From an uncultured Aquimarina sp. (GTDB lineage Bacteria; Bacteroidota; Bacteroidia; Flavobacteriales; Flavobacteriaceae), in assembly GCA_947500545.1 (NCBI GenBank), contig CANMSO010000002.1:496001-560000 (forward strand): 64,000 nt of DNA. Direction: 5' to 3'. The translations under genes and the position numbers were made by a program. The notes under the pieces were generated by a model. It was not told where the DNA came from. It was given only the letters and a program-made list of their open reading frames with translations, and did no database searches. Within the stretch, counting starts at the first letter, position 1, and the number at the start of each line of letters is the position of its first letter. Of this stretch, positions 1 to 8,816 are shown in pieces.

Positions 1-399
1 CCCTTGAGCATCTTTAATTGTACGGTTTTCTGATAAATCATGATTTTCAGATAAGCCTTTATTAAAAATTGTCACTCGAGTGTCTTTATTAATATCCAAA
101 GAGTCCAAACCTTTAAAATCTTCGTTAAGATAATCGATGCGTTTCAAAAGACTATCAAGTTTAATTCTTCGATTTATATGATATGAAGAATCTGGTTTGA
201 TATACCCAATGATGTTTTTTTCAGTTATTTCAATGAAATATTGATCTACCGCATTATCCAAACTAATCTGCACTTCATTGATCAATTGTTGCTTGCTGGC
301 CTTGTAATTTTTAAAATTCCAATATATCTGTATTGCCAATGTAGCCAGGATAACGGTACTAATAAAGTATAATATGTTTCTATAATTTCTTTTTCTCAT
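1..399 (-). CDS. Sensor histidine kinase, N-terminal part (truncated by window start)
   Basis: An open frame on the minus strand starts at the ATG at 397-399 and runs off the window without a stop, giving 133 residues. It opens with a basic stretch (MRKRNYRN), one hydrophobic membrane segment at about residues 9-26, then a polar extracytoplasmic region. This matches the N-terminus of flavobacterial two-component sensor kinases (short cytoplasmic tip, one TM, periplasmic sensor). The HisKA and ATPase domains would lie to the left, outside the window, so the kinase call rests on the N-terminal style only. It is transcribed divergently from the GLPGLI gene. Any other membrane-anchored protein with this topology cannot be excluded. 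Confidence 0.6.
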   Translation of the reverse strand, partial: MRKRNYRNILYFISTVILATLAIQIYWNFKNYKASKQQLINEVQISLDNAVDQYFIEITEKNIIGYIKPDSSYHINRRIKLDSLLKRIDYLNEDFKGLDSLDINKDTRVTIFNKGLSENHDLSENRTIKDAQG

Positions 400-467
400 G
401 AGTCAAAAGTAAGATTCTTATCACACATAAAACGAATCAGTTAACAGTCGTTAACACTACTTAACCC

Positions 468-495
468 TTTGGTTAGAGCTTAGGTTTCATCTTTG
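468..495 (+). promoter_or_regulatory. Bacteroidota-type promoter for the GLPGLI/receptor pair
   Basis: TTTG at 468-471 and CATCTTTG at 488-495 (7 of the 8 positions of TAnnTTTG fit) are separated by 16 bp, slightly short of the usual Bacteroidota -33/-7 spacing. The start codon lies about 30 bp downstream. Confidence 0.4.
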
Positions 496-524
496 TAAAA
501 GTATTAATCAAAAAATCAAAAGTT

Positions 525-1346
525 ATGATACGAATAATGGTATTGATCATGTTTTTTATTGTTGAGTGTTTGTTTGCTCAAGATTTTCATGGGGTTGTTA
601 CCTATAAAACTAATAGAAAAGTAGATCTAAAAATGGATGACTCTAGAGCAAATCCTGAAATGCAAAATAGAATTCAGGAAATGCTTAAAAAACAGTTTCA
701 AAAAGATTTTGCACTAAGTTTTAATGCTTTCGAGTCAAACTATAAGGAAGAAGAGAGTCTAGGAGCGCCACAACCAGCTTCTGGAATGCGTGTTATGATA
801 GCAGGAGGAGGGTCTGATATTTTATATAAAAATATAAAAGAAGAACGTTTTGCTAGTAAAAGAGACATGCTCGGTAAGTTGTTTCTTGTAAAAGATAAAC
901 TGGAAAAGCTGGATTGGAAACTAGAAGATGAAAACAAAAAAATAGGAAACTATACTTGCTATAAAGCAACCGCAAAACGCATAGTGCAACGGGTGAGAAG
1001 TATTCGTATAAATAATGATAATAAAAACGAGGAAGTTACACCTGAAAAAGAAGAGCTTACGATTACTGCCTGGTATACTCCAGAGATACCAATCAGCAAT
1101 GGCCCTGGTAATTATTGGGGATTGCCGGGATTGATATTAGAAGTTAGTGATGGGGAGCAAAGCATGCTATGTAGCAAAATTGTCTTGAACCCAAAGAAAA
1201 AAGTTGACATTATTGAACCTACCAAAGGCAAGACCGTTACCGAAGAAGAATTTGAAAAGATCATGGAAAAGAAAATGAAAGAAATGAGAGATATAAGATC
1301 AAAACGTGGCGACGGTGATGGCGTTAGAATACGAATAGGCGGGTAA
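525..1346 (+). CDS. GLPGLI family secreted protein
   Basis: 273 residues. A signal peptide (about residues 1-18, ending LFAQ) is followed by a secreted domain with the family-defining GLPGLI motif at residues 199-204, preceded by an AWYTPEIP segment at 182-189. Proteins of this family (TIGR01200) are restricted to Bacteroidota, have no established biochemical role, and are commonly encoded next to TonB-receptor-like proteins, as here (18 bp upstream of the next gene). A second ATG five codons in would leave the signal peptide intact. The C-terminus is Lys/Glu and Arg/Gly rich. Co-transcription with the downstream barrel gene is likely. Confidence 0.85.
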   Translation: MIRIMVLIMFFIVECLFAQDFHGVVTYKTNRKVDLKMDDSRANPEMQNRIQEMLKKQFQKDFALSFNAFESNYKEEESLGAPQPASGMRVMIAGGGSDILYKNIKEERFASKRDMLGKLFLVKDKLEKLDWKLEDENKKIGNYTCYKATAKRIVQRVRSIRINNDNKNEEVTPEKEELTITAWYTPEIPISNGPGNYWGLPGLILEVSDGEQSMLCSKIVLNPKKKVDIIEPTKGKTVTEEEFEKIMEKKMKEMRDIRSKRGDGDGVRIRIGG

Positions 1347-1364
1347 TTATTTAATCAATCAAAA

Positions 1365-4109
1365 ATGAACAGTAAACTAATACTATTGCTTTTCCTTTTT
1401 GGGATTGCACTTACAACTACTGCCCAAAAAGTACAAATCACTGGCTTTGTGAAAGATTCATTAGGTAATCCATTAGAAATGGCCAATGTAATTGCTTATA
1501 AAAAGAAAGATAATACCATGTCTGGTTACGGAATCACTAATAGTATAGGGAAATACAAGATCTCTGTTTCTCAAAACGAAGCCTATGTTCTTAGGGTTAG
1601 CTTTATTGGACTTTCGACAGACACTAAGTCAATTACAGTTGGTGTTGGAGATGTATCTGTGGATTTCGAAATGAAGGCACTGGAAAACAGTCTTGATGAG
1701 GTTGAAATTGTTTATGAAATACCAGTAGTCGTAAAAGGAGATACATTGGTTTATAATACAGACTCTTTTACCTCTGGAACAGAAAAAAAATTAGAAGATG
1801 TATTAGAAAAACTACCAGGTGTAGAAGTAAATGATGATGGCGAAATTGAAATTGAAGGTAAAACAGTCTCTAAAGTAATGGTTGAAGGAAAAGATTTTTT
1901 CGATGGGGATTCCAAATTGGCTACAAAAAACATTCCGGCAGATGCATTGGACAAGGTAGAAGTATTACGTAATTATGAAGATGTCAACCAAATGAGAGGG
2001 TTGCGTAATTCGCAAGACCAGGTAGCAATCAATATCAAGCTAAAAGAAGGAAAGAAGAATTTTTGGTTTGGAGATATCACTATGGGATCAGGAGTAGGAG
2101 AGACAGAAAGATATATCATCAAACCAAAATTATTTTACTATAGTCCAGATTATAGCATAAATATTATTACAGATTTCAATGATATTGGCGAAGTGCCTTT
2201 TACACGTAGAGATTATTTTAATTTTACTGGTGGTTTCAGAAACCTTGATAGAGGAGGAACATCATTTAATATAACTACAGATGATCTTGTCTTTGCTACA
2301 CTTCAGAATAATCAAGCCAATGAGATCAATACCAGGTTTGGGGCCGGTAATTTTAGTGTAACAGCAAGTAAAAGTTTGGATATTAGTGGTTATGGGATTT
2401 TTAGCGATAATAAGATAGATTTAATTACTAATACCCGAAGAGTTTATATTGATGATACGCCAGATCCACTAGATAATACAATTGAAGAAACTTTTGAAAA
2501 CACACAGCAAAGAAGTAAACTTGGGTTATTGAAACTAAGCGCAAGTTATAAACCTAGTGCTAATTTTAGGTTTGATTATGATGTTTTCGGAAAAATCTCT
2601 AAGCAAGAAGAAAATAGTTCTTTTCTTTCTAATCGCGAAAGTCTATCCGAAAATATAGATGAACGATTAGAAAACACTCCTTTTTCTGTTCAGCAAAATG
2701 CAAATGCATATTATACTTTAAATGAAAAAAATATCTTTTCATTTGAAGCGCAGTATTTGTTTCAGAATGAGGATCCTTTTTATAATGCAATTAGAGATGA
2801 AATTCCGTTTAGAGGGGTTTTTACAGAAATAAATGTTCCTACAGATTCTGGCCAAGATACTTTTGATCCACTTCGGGAATCAGAATTATATAATATAAAC
2901 CAAGAGAAAGATACTAGAACAAGTAAATTGGATGCTAAACTTGATTATTATTATGTACTGAATAAAAAAAGCAATCTAAATTTGACTTTGGGGACCGTAC
3001 TTAGTTCCCAAAACTTTAATTCAAGCATTTTTCAGATTTTAGATAATAATAGTCAAAATAGTTTTGATACTGATGAATTTAATAATGATGTTAAGTATAA
3101 CTTTACAGATGTTTTTGGAAGTCTACATTATAAATTTATCACTGGCATCTTTACAATTAATCCGGGGATCAGTCTGCACAATTATGATTTAAAGGATCAG
3201 CAATTAGAAACGACGATTAATCAAAATGAATGGCAACTACTGCCAGATCTTTTCGTGCTTGCCAAGTTGAAGAAAAATGAAAGCCTACGGCTCAACTACT
3301 CGATAACTGCACAGTATACAGATATTAATAGGTTGGCAGCGGGATATGTATTTAATAATTACAACTCGTTATCACAAGGAAATCGAAATCTGGAAAATGC
3401 ATTGTATGATAATTATTCCTTGAACTATTTTAGCTTCAATATGTTTAATTATACGAATGTTTTTGCAAGAATTAGTTATACTAATAGGCGTAATCCAATT
3501 AAAAACACAAGCGTGATTACTGGTATTAATAGAGTGGATACACCAATTAATTCTAATTTGGCAGATCAGGTACTCTCTGCAAATGGAAATTTTACACGCA
3601 CCTTTGGTAAATTCAAGGGAATACTTAATGCTAATGTAAGTTGGTCCAGCTTTAATAACATTGTAAATAGCTTACCTAGTGAGAGTATAAGTTTAACGCA
3701 AACATATCGGTCAGAATGGTCTACAAATTTTAAGAAAGGACCTAATTTTGACCTGGGTTACAGTATTACGGTTAATGATTATGACAATAATGGCGCAAAA
3801 AGTACATTTTACACCAGTAGGCCATTTGCACGTTTAGATTGGGCATTTACAAAAGGGTTTTTGTTGAAATCTTCGTATAGTTATTACAATTATCGCGATA
3901 ATAACACTACATTAAATGAGTATAGTTTTTGGGATATGGATTTGTTCTATCAAAAACCAGATAGTAAATGGGAGTATAAATTTTCTATTACGAACATTCT
4001 CGATACAGAAAGCATTAATCGCGATAGTTTTAATGAATTGTTCAATAGTACTTCAAATTATATTGTGCAGCCTCGTTATTGGCTATTTAGTATAAAATAT
4101 AATTTGTAA
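1365..4109 (+). CDS. Outer-membrane beta-barrel protein, TonB-receptor-like, with carboxypeptidase-regulatory-like domain
   Basis: 914 residues. A signal peptide (1-20, ending TTTAQ) is followed by a carboxypeptidase-regulatory-like beta-sandwich at about 23-110 (ITGFVKDSLGNPLEMANV start), a plug-like region at about 115-225 and a long barrel rich in alternating aromatic and polar residues that ends in an aromatic-containing strand (YWLFSIKYNL). This is the architecture of Bacteroidota outer_membrane_beta-barrel/TonB-dependent-like proteins that pair with GLPGLI genes. I see no SusD partner and no clear TonB box, so the substrate is unknown and nutrient import is only inferred. It probably shares a transcript with the GLPGLI gene. 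Confidence 0.8.
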   Translation: MNSKLILLLFLFGIALTTTAQKVQITGFVKDSLGNPLEMANVIAYKKKDNTMSGYGITNSIGKYKISVSQNEAYVLRVSFIGLSTDTKSITVGVGDVSVDFEMKALENSLDEVEIVYEIPVVVKGDTLVYNTDSFTSGTEKKLEDVLEKLPGVEVNDDGEIEIEGKTVSKVMVEGKDFFDGDSKLATKNIPADALDKVEVLRNYEDVNQMRGLRNSQDQVAINIKLKEGKKNFWFGDITMGSGVGETERYIIKPKLFYYSPDYSINIITDFNDIGEVPFTRRDYFNFTGGFRNLDRGGTSFNITTDDLVFATLQNNQANEINTRFGAGNFSVTASKSLDISGYGIFSDNKIDLITNTRRVYIDDTPDPLDNTIEETFENTQQRSKLGLLKLSASYKPSANFRFDYDVFGKISKQEENSSFLSNRESLSENIDERLENTPFSVQQNANAYYTLNEKNIFSFEAQYLFQNEDPFYNAIRDEIPFRGVFTEINVPTDSGQDTFDPLRESELYNINQEKDTRTSKLDAKLDYYYVLNKKSNLNLTLGTVLSSQNFNSSIFQILDNNSQNSFDTDEFNNDVKYNFTDVFGSLHYKFITGIFTINPGISLHNYDLKDQQLETTINQNEWQLLPDLFVLAKLKKNESLRLNYSITAQYTDINRLAAGYVFNNYNSLSQGNRNLENALYDNYSLNYFSFNMFNYTNVFARISYTNRRNPIKNTSVITGINRVDTPINSNLADQVLSANGNFTRTFGKFKGILNANVSWSSFNNIVNSLPSESISLTQTYRSEWSTNFKKGPNFDLGYSITVNDYDNNGAKSTFYTSRPFARLDWAFTKGFLLKSSYSYYNYRDNNTTLNEYSFWDMDLFYQKPDSKWEYKFSITNILDTESINRDSFNELFNSTSNYIVQPRYWLFSIKYNL

Positions 4110-4161
4110 TTATAATACTGATTGTTACGACCAAACTATAACAATCAAAAAAAGCGTGATT

Positions 4162-4683
4162 ATGAGAATGTATCAGATATTTATAGGATTGTTTCTTTTA
4201 GTGAATACTTCCTGTAATTCGAATCAGAATAATACGTCTAAGGATGCAGAATTAAATGCGAAAAAAGAAATGGAAGTTGTAAAAGATCAGGGAGTAATCA
4301 CAAAAGTAAGTGCTCAAAACTTTGAAAGTACATATACTACTTTAGTCGAAATCATCAATAACAATCCTAATTTGAGAATAGTGGCACAACTTGATCATCA
4401 AGCCAATGCTGCATCTGTAGGGCTCAAATTAAATCCAACAAGAATTATCATGTTTGGTAACCCCAAATTAGGGACACCACTTATGCAAAATATGCAAACA
4501 ACAGGCTTAGATTTACCACAAAAGATTTTGGTATGGCAGGATGATAATGATGTTGTAAAGGTGTCATACAATGATCCGATGTATTTAAGAGGTAGGCATG
4601 GTATAGATGGGAAGAATGATCTACTTCAAAAAATAAATGATGCTTTAGATACAATTACGAATAGTGCATTAAGTAATAATTAG
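4162..4683 (+). CDS. DUF302-domain lipoprotein
   Basis: 173 residues from the ATG at 4162; an in-frame GTG six bases upstream would add two residues and is less likely. A lipoprotein signal with Cys18 (LVNTSC) anchors it to a membrane. Residues about 50-165 carry a DUF302 domain: the run RIIMFGNPKLGTPLMQ, then LVWQDDNDVVKVSYNDPMY, is characteristic. DUF302 proteins are small periplasmic or cytoplasmic proteins of unknown function. The preceding gene ends 52 bp upstream; the next gene is convergent. Confidence 0.75.
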   Translation: MRMYQIFIGLFLLVNTSCNSNQNNTSKDAELNAKKEMEVVKDQGVITKVSAQNFESTYTTLVEIINNNPNLRIVAQLDHQANAASVGLKLNPTRIIMFGNPKLGTPLMQNMQTTGLDLPQKILVWQDDNDVVKVSYNDPMYLRGRHGIDGKNDLLQKINDALDTITNSALSNN

Positions 4684-4696
4684 TACAAAACAGAGG

Positions 4697-5038
4697 TTAG
4701 TTTTGAAGTCGCACCTGAATTGGACCACCACTGGATACATATTTACCCCCGATTTCGTCAATATTAATATCTAATTCATCCCTTGTGCTAATGGTATTAA
4801 GATCAACTTTTAACTTGGCATAGGTATCAATATTTTTGATGTTAACGTCAATTTCATCAGTGTTGTCTAACCTAACAGTGATGGATCCATCACTATTTAT
4901 AGGTACTATACCGTAGTTAGTTGCTGCAGTATTGTTTGCATGCGCTTTTGGAATAACATCCATATCTCGAATAACAATAATAACTAAACAAATAGCTATA
5001 ACCGTAAATATAAATTTAGTGTAACCATCAGTTTTCAT
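4697..5038 (-). CDS. Small hypothetical protein with one N-terminal membrane segment
   Basis: 113 residues, not recognised. A hydrophobic segment at about residues 8-24 looks like a signal anchor or signal peptide. The rest is predicted secreted and contains alternating Val/Ile/Asp segments (SITVRLDNTDEIDVNIKN, DELDINIDEIGG) that suggest beta strands, ending in a short strand PIQVRLQN. It lies downstream of the DoxX-like gene on the same strand but behind a terminator, so it is probably expressed on its own. No function is proposed. Confidence 0.55.
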   Translation of the reverse strand: MKTDGYTKFIFTVIAICLVIIVIRDMDVIPKAHANNTAATNYGIVPINSDGSITVRLDNTDEIDVNIKNIDTYAKLKVDLNTISTRDELDINIDEIGGKYVSSGGPIQVRLQN

Positions 5039-5109
5039 AATAATTGATTTTTATGTTTACAAATAAGCACCAATAAAGATGCCAAAAACAGCAAATAGTC
5101 GTTTTTGGA

Positions 5110-5144
5110 TATAAAAAAAGATGCTGTATTAGAGCATCCTTTTT
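5110..5144 (-). terminator. Rho-independent terminator of the DoxX-like gene
   Basis: GATGCT (5120-5125) and AGCATC (5133-5138) pair, extended by A/T arms. Read on the minus strand the stem is followed by an uninterrupted T tract (5120 downward to 5113), which fits termination of the minus-strand gene ending at 5165. Confidence 0.7.
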
Positions 5145-5164
5145 CGGTATAGTAGAATCGGTTA

Positions 5165-5572
5165 TTATGCTTTGAGCAACTCTTTGTAACTATCCTTGTA
5201 GATATACAACATAAAACCGTTCAATGCTAAAAAGACTACTCCTATATACCAATGTTCGGTATCCAGTTTTACGTGATATAGAAAAGCATTTACAGAAACA
5301 CTCATTAATATTACCATCATTAGTGGAGCAAATTTATTTGCTAATAACGCTATTCCGGCGCAAATTTCTACAATAGCCACCAGCATCATAGTTTTAGATG
5401 ATATTAAAACTTTTAAAAAACTTGAAGCCATCTTTGTAGATGGTGCCGGAGGATCCATAAAATAGAATAATTTATTACATCCAAAAAATAGAATGGCTAG
5501 GCCAAATGCTATCTTAATTCCCAAGATTACTTTTGCATTCATAGATTGAAAATTTTGGTTAATTGTACTCAT
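5165..5572 (-). CDS. DoxX-like four-helix membrane protein
   Basis: 135 residues; an internal ATG at codon 11 (MNAKVILG) may be the true start because the first ten residues are polar and precede the first helix directly. Four hydrophobic segments (about 15-33, 58-77, 82-102, 107-125) match the DoxX/DoxD-like fold. These inner-membrane proteins have been linked to quinone or redox chemistry in some bacteria, but no active residues can be assigned here. It is divergent from the acyltransferase gene; a second DoxX-like gene lies at 7099. Confidence 0.6.
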   Translation of the reverse strand: MSTINQNFQSMNAKVILGIKIAFGLAILFFGCNKLFYFMDPPAPSTKMASSFLKVLISSKTMMLVAIVEICAGIALLANKFAPLMMVILMSVSVNAFLYHVKLDTEHWYIGVVFLALNGFMLYIYKDSYKELLKA

Positions 5573-5761
5573 ACATTAACGTACTAACTTTTTTAAAATT
5601 GCAGTAAAGCAAAAGGTGTGAGTACTTTTTTTAAGGATTAATGACTAGAAAACATAGGTATAGCGGATATTTAACAGATATTTAAGGGTGTAAAATCCTA
5701 CAGAATTACTTAATGTTTTTTTAATTACCTAGAAATCAATGTGAAAACAAATAAAATTGAG

Positions 5762-5769
5762 TAGTTTTG
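5762..5769 (+). promoter_or_regulatory. TAnnTTTG -7 element upstream of the acyltransferase
   Basis: TAGTTTTG is an exact match to the Bacteroidota -7 consensus, 67 bp before the start codon at 5837. No convincing -33 TTTG is seen at the proper distance, so this is a partial promoter call. Confidence 0.35.
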
Positions 5770-5836
5770 CACTTTTTTTAAGCAATAATAAACCCCAAAA
5801 TTCGTTTTGGGGGCATAACTAACCAAAGACCGAATA

Positions 5837-7021
5837 ATGACTAAGCCATCTAGTCGATTGCATTTTCTTGATGCCATACGTGCATTTGCTATTATGATGA
5901 TGTTACAAGGGCATTTTGTACATGCCCTGTTAAGAGATGTATATAGAGATAAAAGTAATCTTATATATAGTGTGTGGGAATATTTTAGAGGCATGACTGC
6001 TCCTACTTTTTTCACTATTACAGGTTTTATATTTACCTTTTTGTTATTAAAACAAGAGGCCGTAGGGTTTGAAAACCCTAGAGTTTTAAAAGGTATCAAA
6101 CGAGCTATTAAAGTTATTTTTTGGGGATACCTACTTCGTCTTAGTTTCTATGCGGTTTTTAAAGGAACCGTAAATCCTTCTTTTTTTTATGTTGATGTTC
6201 TACAATGTATAGGTACGTCGTTGCTGTTGTTGATAGGAGTATACCTTATCTCATATCGATATAATAAAGTGCTATTTCAAAATGTTATACTAGGTGTAGG
6301 GGTTGTTATTTTTCTTTTACAGCCAATGTATGGAAAGTGTATTCTTGAGTTTTTGCCAAAAACTATAGCAAATTATTTTACAAATAGAAACGGTTCAATT
6401 TTCACTTTGTTTCCTTGGTTTGGATATGTGTGTTTCGGAAGCTTTATGGCTACTTTGTTTTTGAAGTACAGAACACATCAAAAGTTTTATGCTTATGCAA
6501 CATCGATCCTATTATTAGTTGGTTTATTATTGATGCTTTTGTCATCTAGTGTATTAATGATGTTGCATGATGTAACTAATATTGTGATTTTTAAATCGGT
6601 GGCTTATAACAACTTCTTGTTTATAAGATTAGGAAATGTATGTGTACTTTTTGCTGTTTTTCTTTTATTAAAGAATTATTTCACTCATCCTGTGATAAAC
6701 AAAATAGGAGGTCAGACACTTTCTATTTATATTATTCATTTTTTTGTGCTTTATGGAAGTTGGTTTGGACTAGGACTCAATCGCTTTTTTTACCGCGATT
6801 TATCTCCGTGGGAAGCATTAATTGGTGCTTTATTGTTTGTTACTGGTATTTGCACATTGGTTATATATTATTATAAGCATGAAGACAAATTGAAACTTCA
6901 ATTTCATCATTTATTAAGCATAGTATTCAGTGCAATTAAAGTGAATCTAAAGGAGGTTTTCGTAAATATTAAGAATGATATTATTCGAATATACAGAAGC
7001 ATTAGATATGCAAGACGATAA
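5837..7021 (+). CDS. Membrane acyltransferase, heparan-alpha-glucosaminide N-acetyltransferase-like (DUF1624 type)
   Basis: 394 residues with about ten hydrophobic segments. The N-terminus HFLDAIRAFAIMMMLQGHF has the family's conserved first helix ending in a His (residue about 26) that is proposed to take part in acyl transfer in the HGSNAT/DUF1624/YeiB family. The next segment, MTAPTFFTITGF, is also typical. The likely role is transfer of an acyl group across the inner membrane onto an unknown sugar or lipid. It lies between two DoxX-like genes; no glycan cluster is nearby to suggest a substrate. The C-terminal 40 residues are cytoplasmic and basic. Confidence 0.7.
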   Translation: MTKPSSRLHFLDAIRAFAIMMMLQGHFVHALLRDVYRDKSNLIYSVWEYFRGMTAPTFFTITGFIFTFLLLKQEAVGFENPRVLKGIKRAIKVIFWGYLLRLSFYAVFKGTVNPSFFYVDVLQCIGTSLLLLIGVYLISYRYNKVLFQNVILGVGVVIFLLQPMYGKCILEFLPKTIANYFTNRNGSIFTLFPWFGYVCFGSFMATLFLKYRTHQKFYAYATSILLLVGLLLMLLSSSVLMMLHDVTNIVIFKSVAYNNFLFIRLGNVCVLFAVFLLLKNYFTHPVINKIGGQTLSIYIIHFFVLYGSWFGLGLNRFFYRDLSPWEALIGALLFVTGICTLVIYYYKHEDKLKLQFHHLLSIVFSAIKVNLKEVFVNIKNDIIRIYRSIRYARR

Positions 7022-7098
7022 GGCGATTGTCTAGTTTTTCTTTTTTATTTATTTAAAAATCAGTATCTTATAGTGGTCTAATCAATACTTGTTTTGTT

Positions 7099-7521
7099 AT
7101 GCCAACTATAAAATCATTAAACAAATGGGCAAATGCGCATACATATTATCCACTGGATTTATTAAGAATTGCCTTAGGAGTATTTTTATTTATTAAAGGA
7201 ATAAACTTTATTAGCAATAGCCAAATTCTAGTTGACCTTATAAAACCTGTTCAGAATTTAGCAGGCTCTATGATTATTATACATTATGTGGCACCTGCAC
7301 ACTTAATAGGTGGTATATTGATTGCCTTTGGACTACTCACTAGATGGTCTGTAATGGCACAGCTTCCACTAATAATTGGTGCTGTTCTTATTAATTTTAT
7401 AGGCGAAATGAATGTTGCTAACCTTATTATTGCAAGTATAATTTTATTATTGTGCGCTTTCTTCCTGTTTTACGGGTCGGGAAAACATTCTGTAGACTAT
7501 TATTTAAAAATGGAACAGTAG
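7099..7521 (+). CDS. DoxX family membrane protein
   Basis: 140 residues with four hydrophobic helices. The segment PLDLLRIALGVFLFIKGINF at residues 18-37 and the later LIGGILIAFGLLTRW at about 74-88 are typical of the DoxX family. Function is unassigned. It follows the acyltransferase by 77 bp on the same strand and may share its transcript. It is more canonical than the DoxX-like protein at 5165, to which it shows no close similarity by eye. Confidence 0.75.
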   Translation: MPTIKSLNKWANAHTYYPLDLLRIALGVFLFIKGINFISNSQILVDLIKPVQNLAGSMIIIHYVAPAHLIGGILIAFGLLTRWSVMAQLPLIIGAVLINFIGEMNVANLIIASIILLLCAFFLFYGSGKHSVDYYLKMEQ

Positions 7522-7543
7522 GGTTTTTCTTATGTTAGCTTAA

Positions 7544-7852
7544 TTACCATTCTGATATACGTGAGTTTTTTATGCTTGCTGGGATATCTATGTATACTGT
7601 ATCTATTATTTTAGAAGAGTGAACTGTGTTTTTATTGCTAGAAAACCTTTTCTTATTTCTTAGAATCCGTTTCTTTGTTTTTTTCCACTTTTTTTCTTTA
7701 AGTGCTATATCTTTTTGATCTTTAGCAGTAGGTTTTTCTTTTTGCAGTATTTCATTATTCTCAGTACTTATAGTATTATCATCGTTTGGATAACTTTGTC
7801 CTATTGACAAAAATGATATCAATATTAAAGCAATTGTCATGGTGGTTTTCAT
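7544..7852 (-). CDS. Small secreted basic protein, paralogue of the 8271 gene
   Basis: 102 residues, no recognised family. A signal peptide (about 1-18, ending LSIGQ) precedes a polar Lys-rich mature region. The C-terminal half, with WKKTKKRILRNKKRFSS, then HSSKIIDTVYIDIPA and a terminal Trp, lines up with the neighbouring protein at 8271. Both start codons are preceded by the identical bases TGAGAAA. A tandem duplication is therefore likely. The function is unknown; the basic stretch could bind nucleic acid, polysaccharide or lipid, but this is conjecture. Confidence 0.6.
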   Translation of the reverse strand: MKTTMTIALILISFLSIGQSYPNDDNTISTENNEILQKEKPTAKDQKDIALKEKKWKKTKKRILRNKKRFSSNKNTVHSSKIIDTVYIDIPASIKNSRISEW

Positions 7853-8270
7853 TTTCTCAATCTTTTTAAATAGAAGTTAGTATAAATATTAGATCTAAAT
7901 CAGTACTTACTATCGAATGTTATCAAGTTTAAAATGATAAAAAAACAATAGTAAATACTTGATTTTCAGTTTGCAATATAGTTAGATGGTTTTGATTTTG
8001 GTAGGGGAGAAAGCATAGAATTAAACAGGGTTTTTTCCCCTGATAAACAATTGAAAGCCTTGCTATTGCGTATTTCTCTTTCTATAAACCAGCATTTTTT
8101 TGAGTTTACTTTTTAACGAAAAACTACTTAAAATTTGAGTCTAAAAGAATAAATCCCTTAAAAGAAGACTTTTAAAGGATTTAATATGTTTTTATTTCTG
8201 AAAAAGAAAAATACTAGATTTTAGAAAGAGTAATAACAAAATCGATTAACTACTTTCACTATTCCATTAT
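7853..8270. other. Gene-free 418 bp between the two small paralogues
   Basis: No credible reading frame. It holds two inverted repeats: AGGGGAGAAA (8003-8012) with TTTTTTCCCCT (8031-8041), and the stem at 8151-8182 described separately. The part next to 7852 should carry the promoter of the 7544 gene, but no TAnnTTTG match was found by eye. Confidence 0.5.
8151..8182 (-). terminator. Probable terminator hairpin of the 8271 gene
   Basis: A 14-bp stem with one mismatch (8151-8164 with 8169-8182) and an AAGA loop lies about 90 bp past the stop of the minus-strand gene. On the minus strand it is followed by a T-rich but interrupted tract (TTATTCTTTT). Confidence 0.45.
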
Positions 8271-8633
8271 TTACCATCCAGATAAACTAGATTCTGTAGA
8301 ATATGCTGGTATATCCAAATATATCGTATCTACTTCTTTTGAGGTATGAATTTCCAGCTTAGAGATTCTCTTTCGATTCTTAAAGAGTTGTTTTTTAATC
8401 TTTCTCCACTCTTTTTTGCTGTAAAATTGTTTGTCTTTTCTAGAGATATTGTCAATAGGAGTTTTTAATAATAATCTATCAGCTACAATAACTTCTCTGT
8501 CAGTGCTAAACTCCTTCTCTTGAATTTGATCATCAATAGTCTTGACAGAAGTAAGATTGCTTTTGAAGTCTTGACCAAAAGAAATACTACAGATGCATAG
8601 CAGTAGGATAGTTATTAAAACTTTTAATTTCAT
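8271..8633 (-). CDS. Small secreted basic protein, paralogue of the 7544 gene
   Basis: 120 residues from the ATG at 8631-8633; the frame is open 18 codons further upstream, but only the internal start gives a proper signal peptide (MKLKVLITILLLCICSISFGQ) and the same TGAGAAA context as its paralogue. The mature region is polar, with a basic segment KKEWRKIKKQLFKNRKRIS and a C-terminal block HTSKEVDTIYLDIPA ending in Gly-Trp. This C-terminal block is shared with the 102-residue protein at 7544. No domain is recognised and no function is proposed. Confidence 0.6.
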   Translation of the reverse strand: MKLKVLITILLLCICSISFGQDFKSNLTSVKTIDDQIQEKEFSTDREVIVADRLLLKTPIDNISRKDKQFYSKKEWRKIKKQLFKNRKRISKLEIHTSKEVDTIYLDIPAYSTESSLSGW

Positions 8634-8816
8634 TTTCTCAAATTTTGTTAGTTCATCCATTGCTCGTAAAGGTATTGTTAAAAGCAATTATGATGATAAC
8701 GTTTTAGTATTCGTAGGTCTTTTTATAGTATCCGGTATAGTGTAATTTATAAATTAAAGACTATTTCGGGTTACCAAAGATTTCAGGTTGTAAAATTACA
8801 TCAAATTAATGACAAA

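Noticed and set aside
8003..8041. Inverted repeat AGGGGAGAAA / TTTTTTCCCCT
   Set aside because: On neither strand is it followed by a T tract at a gene end; too weak to call a terminator or operator.
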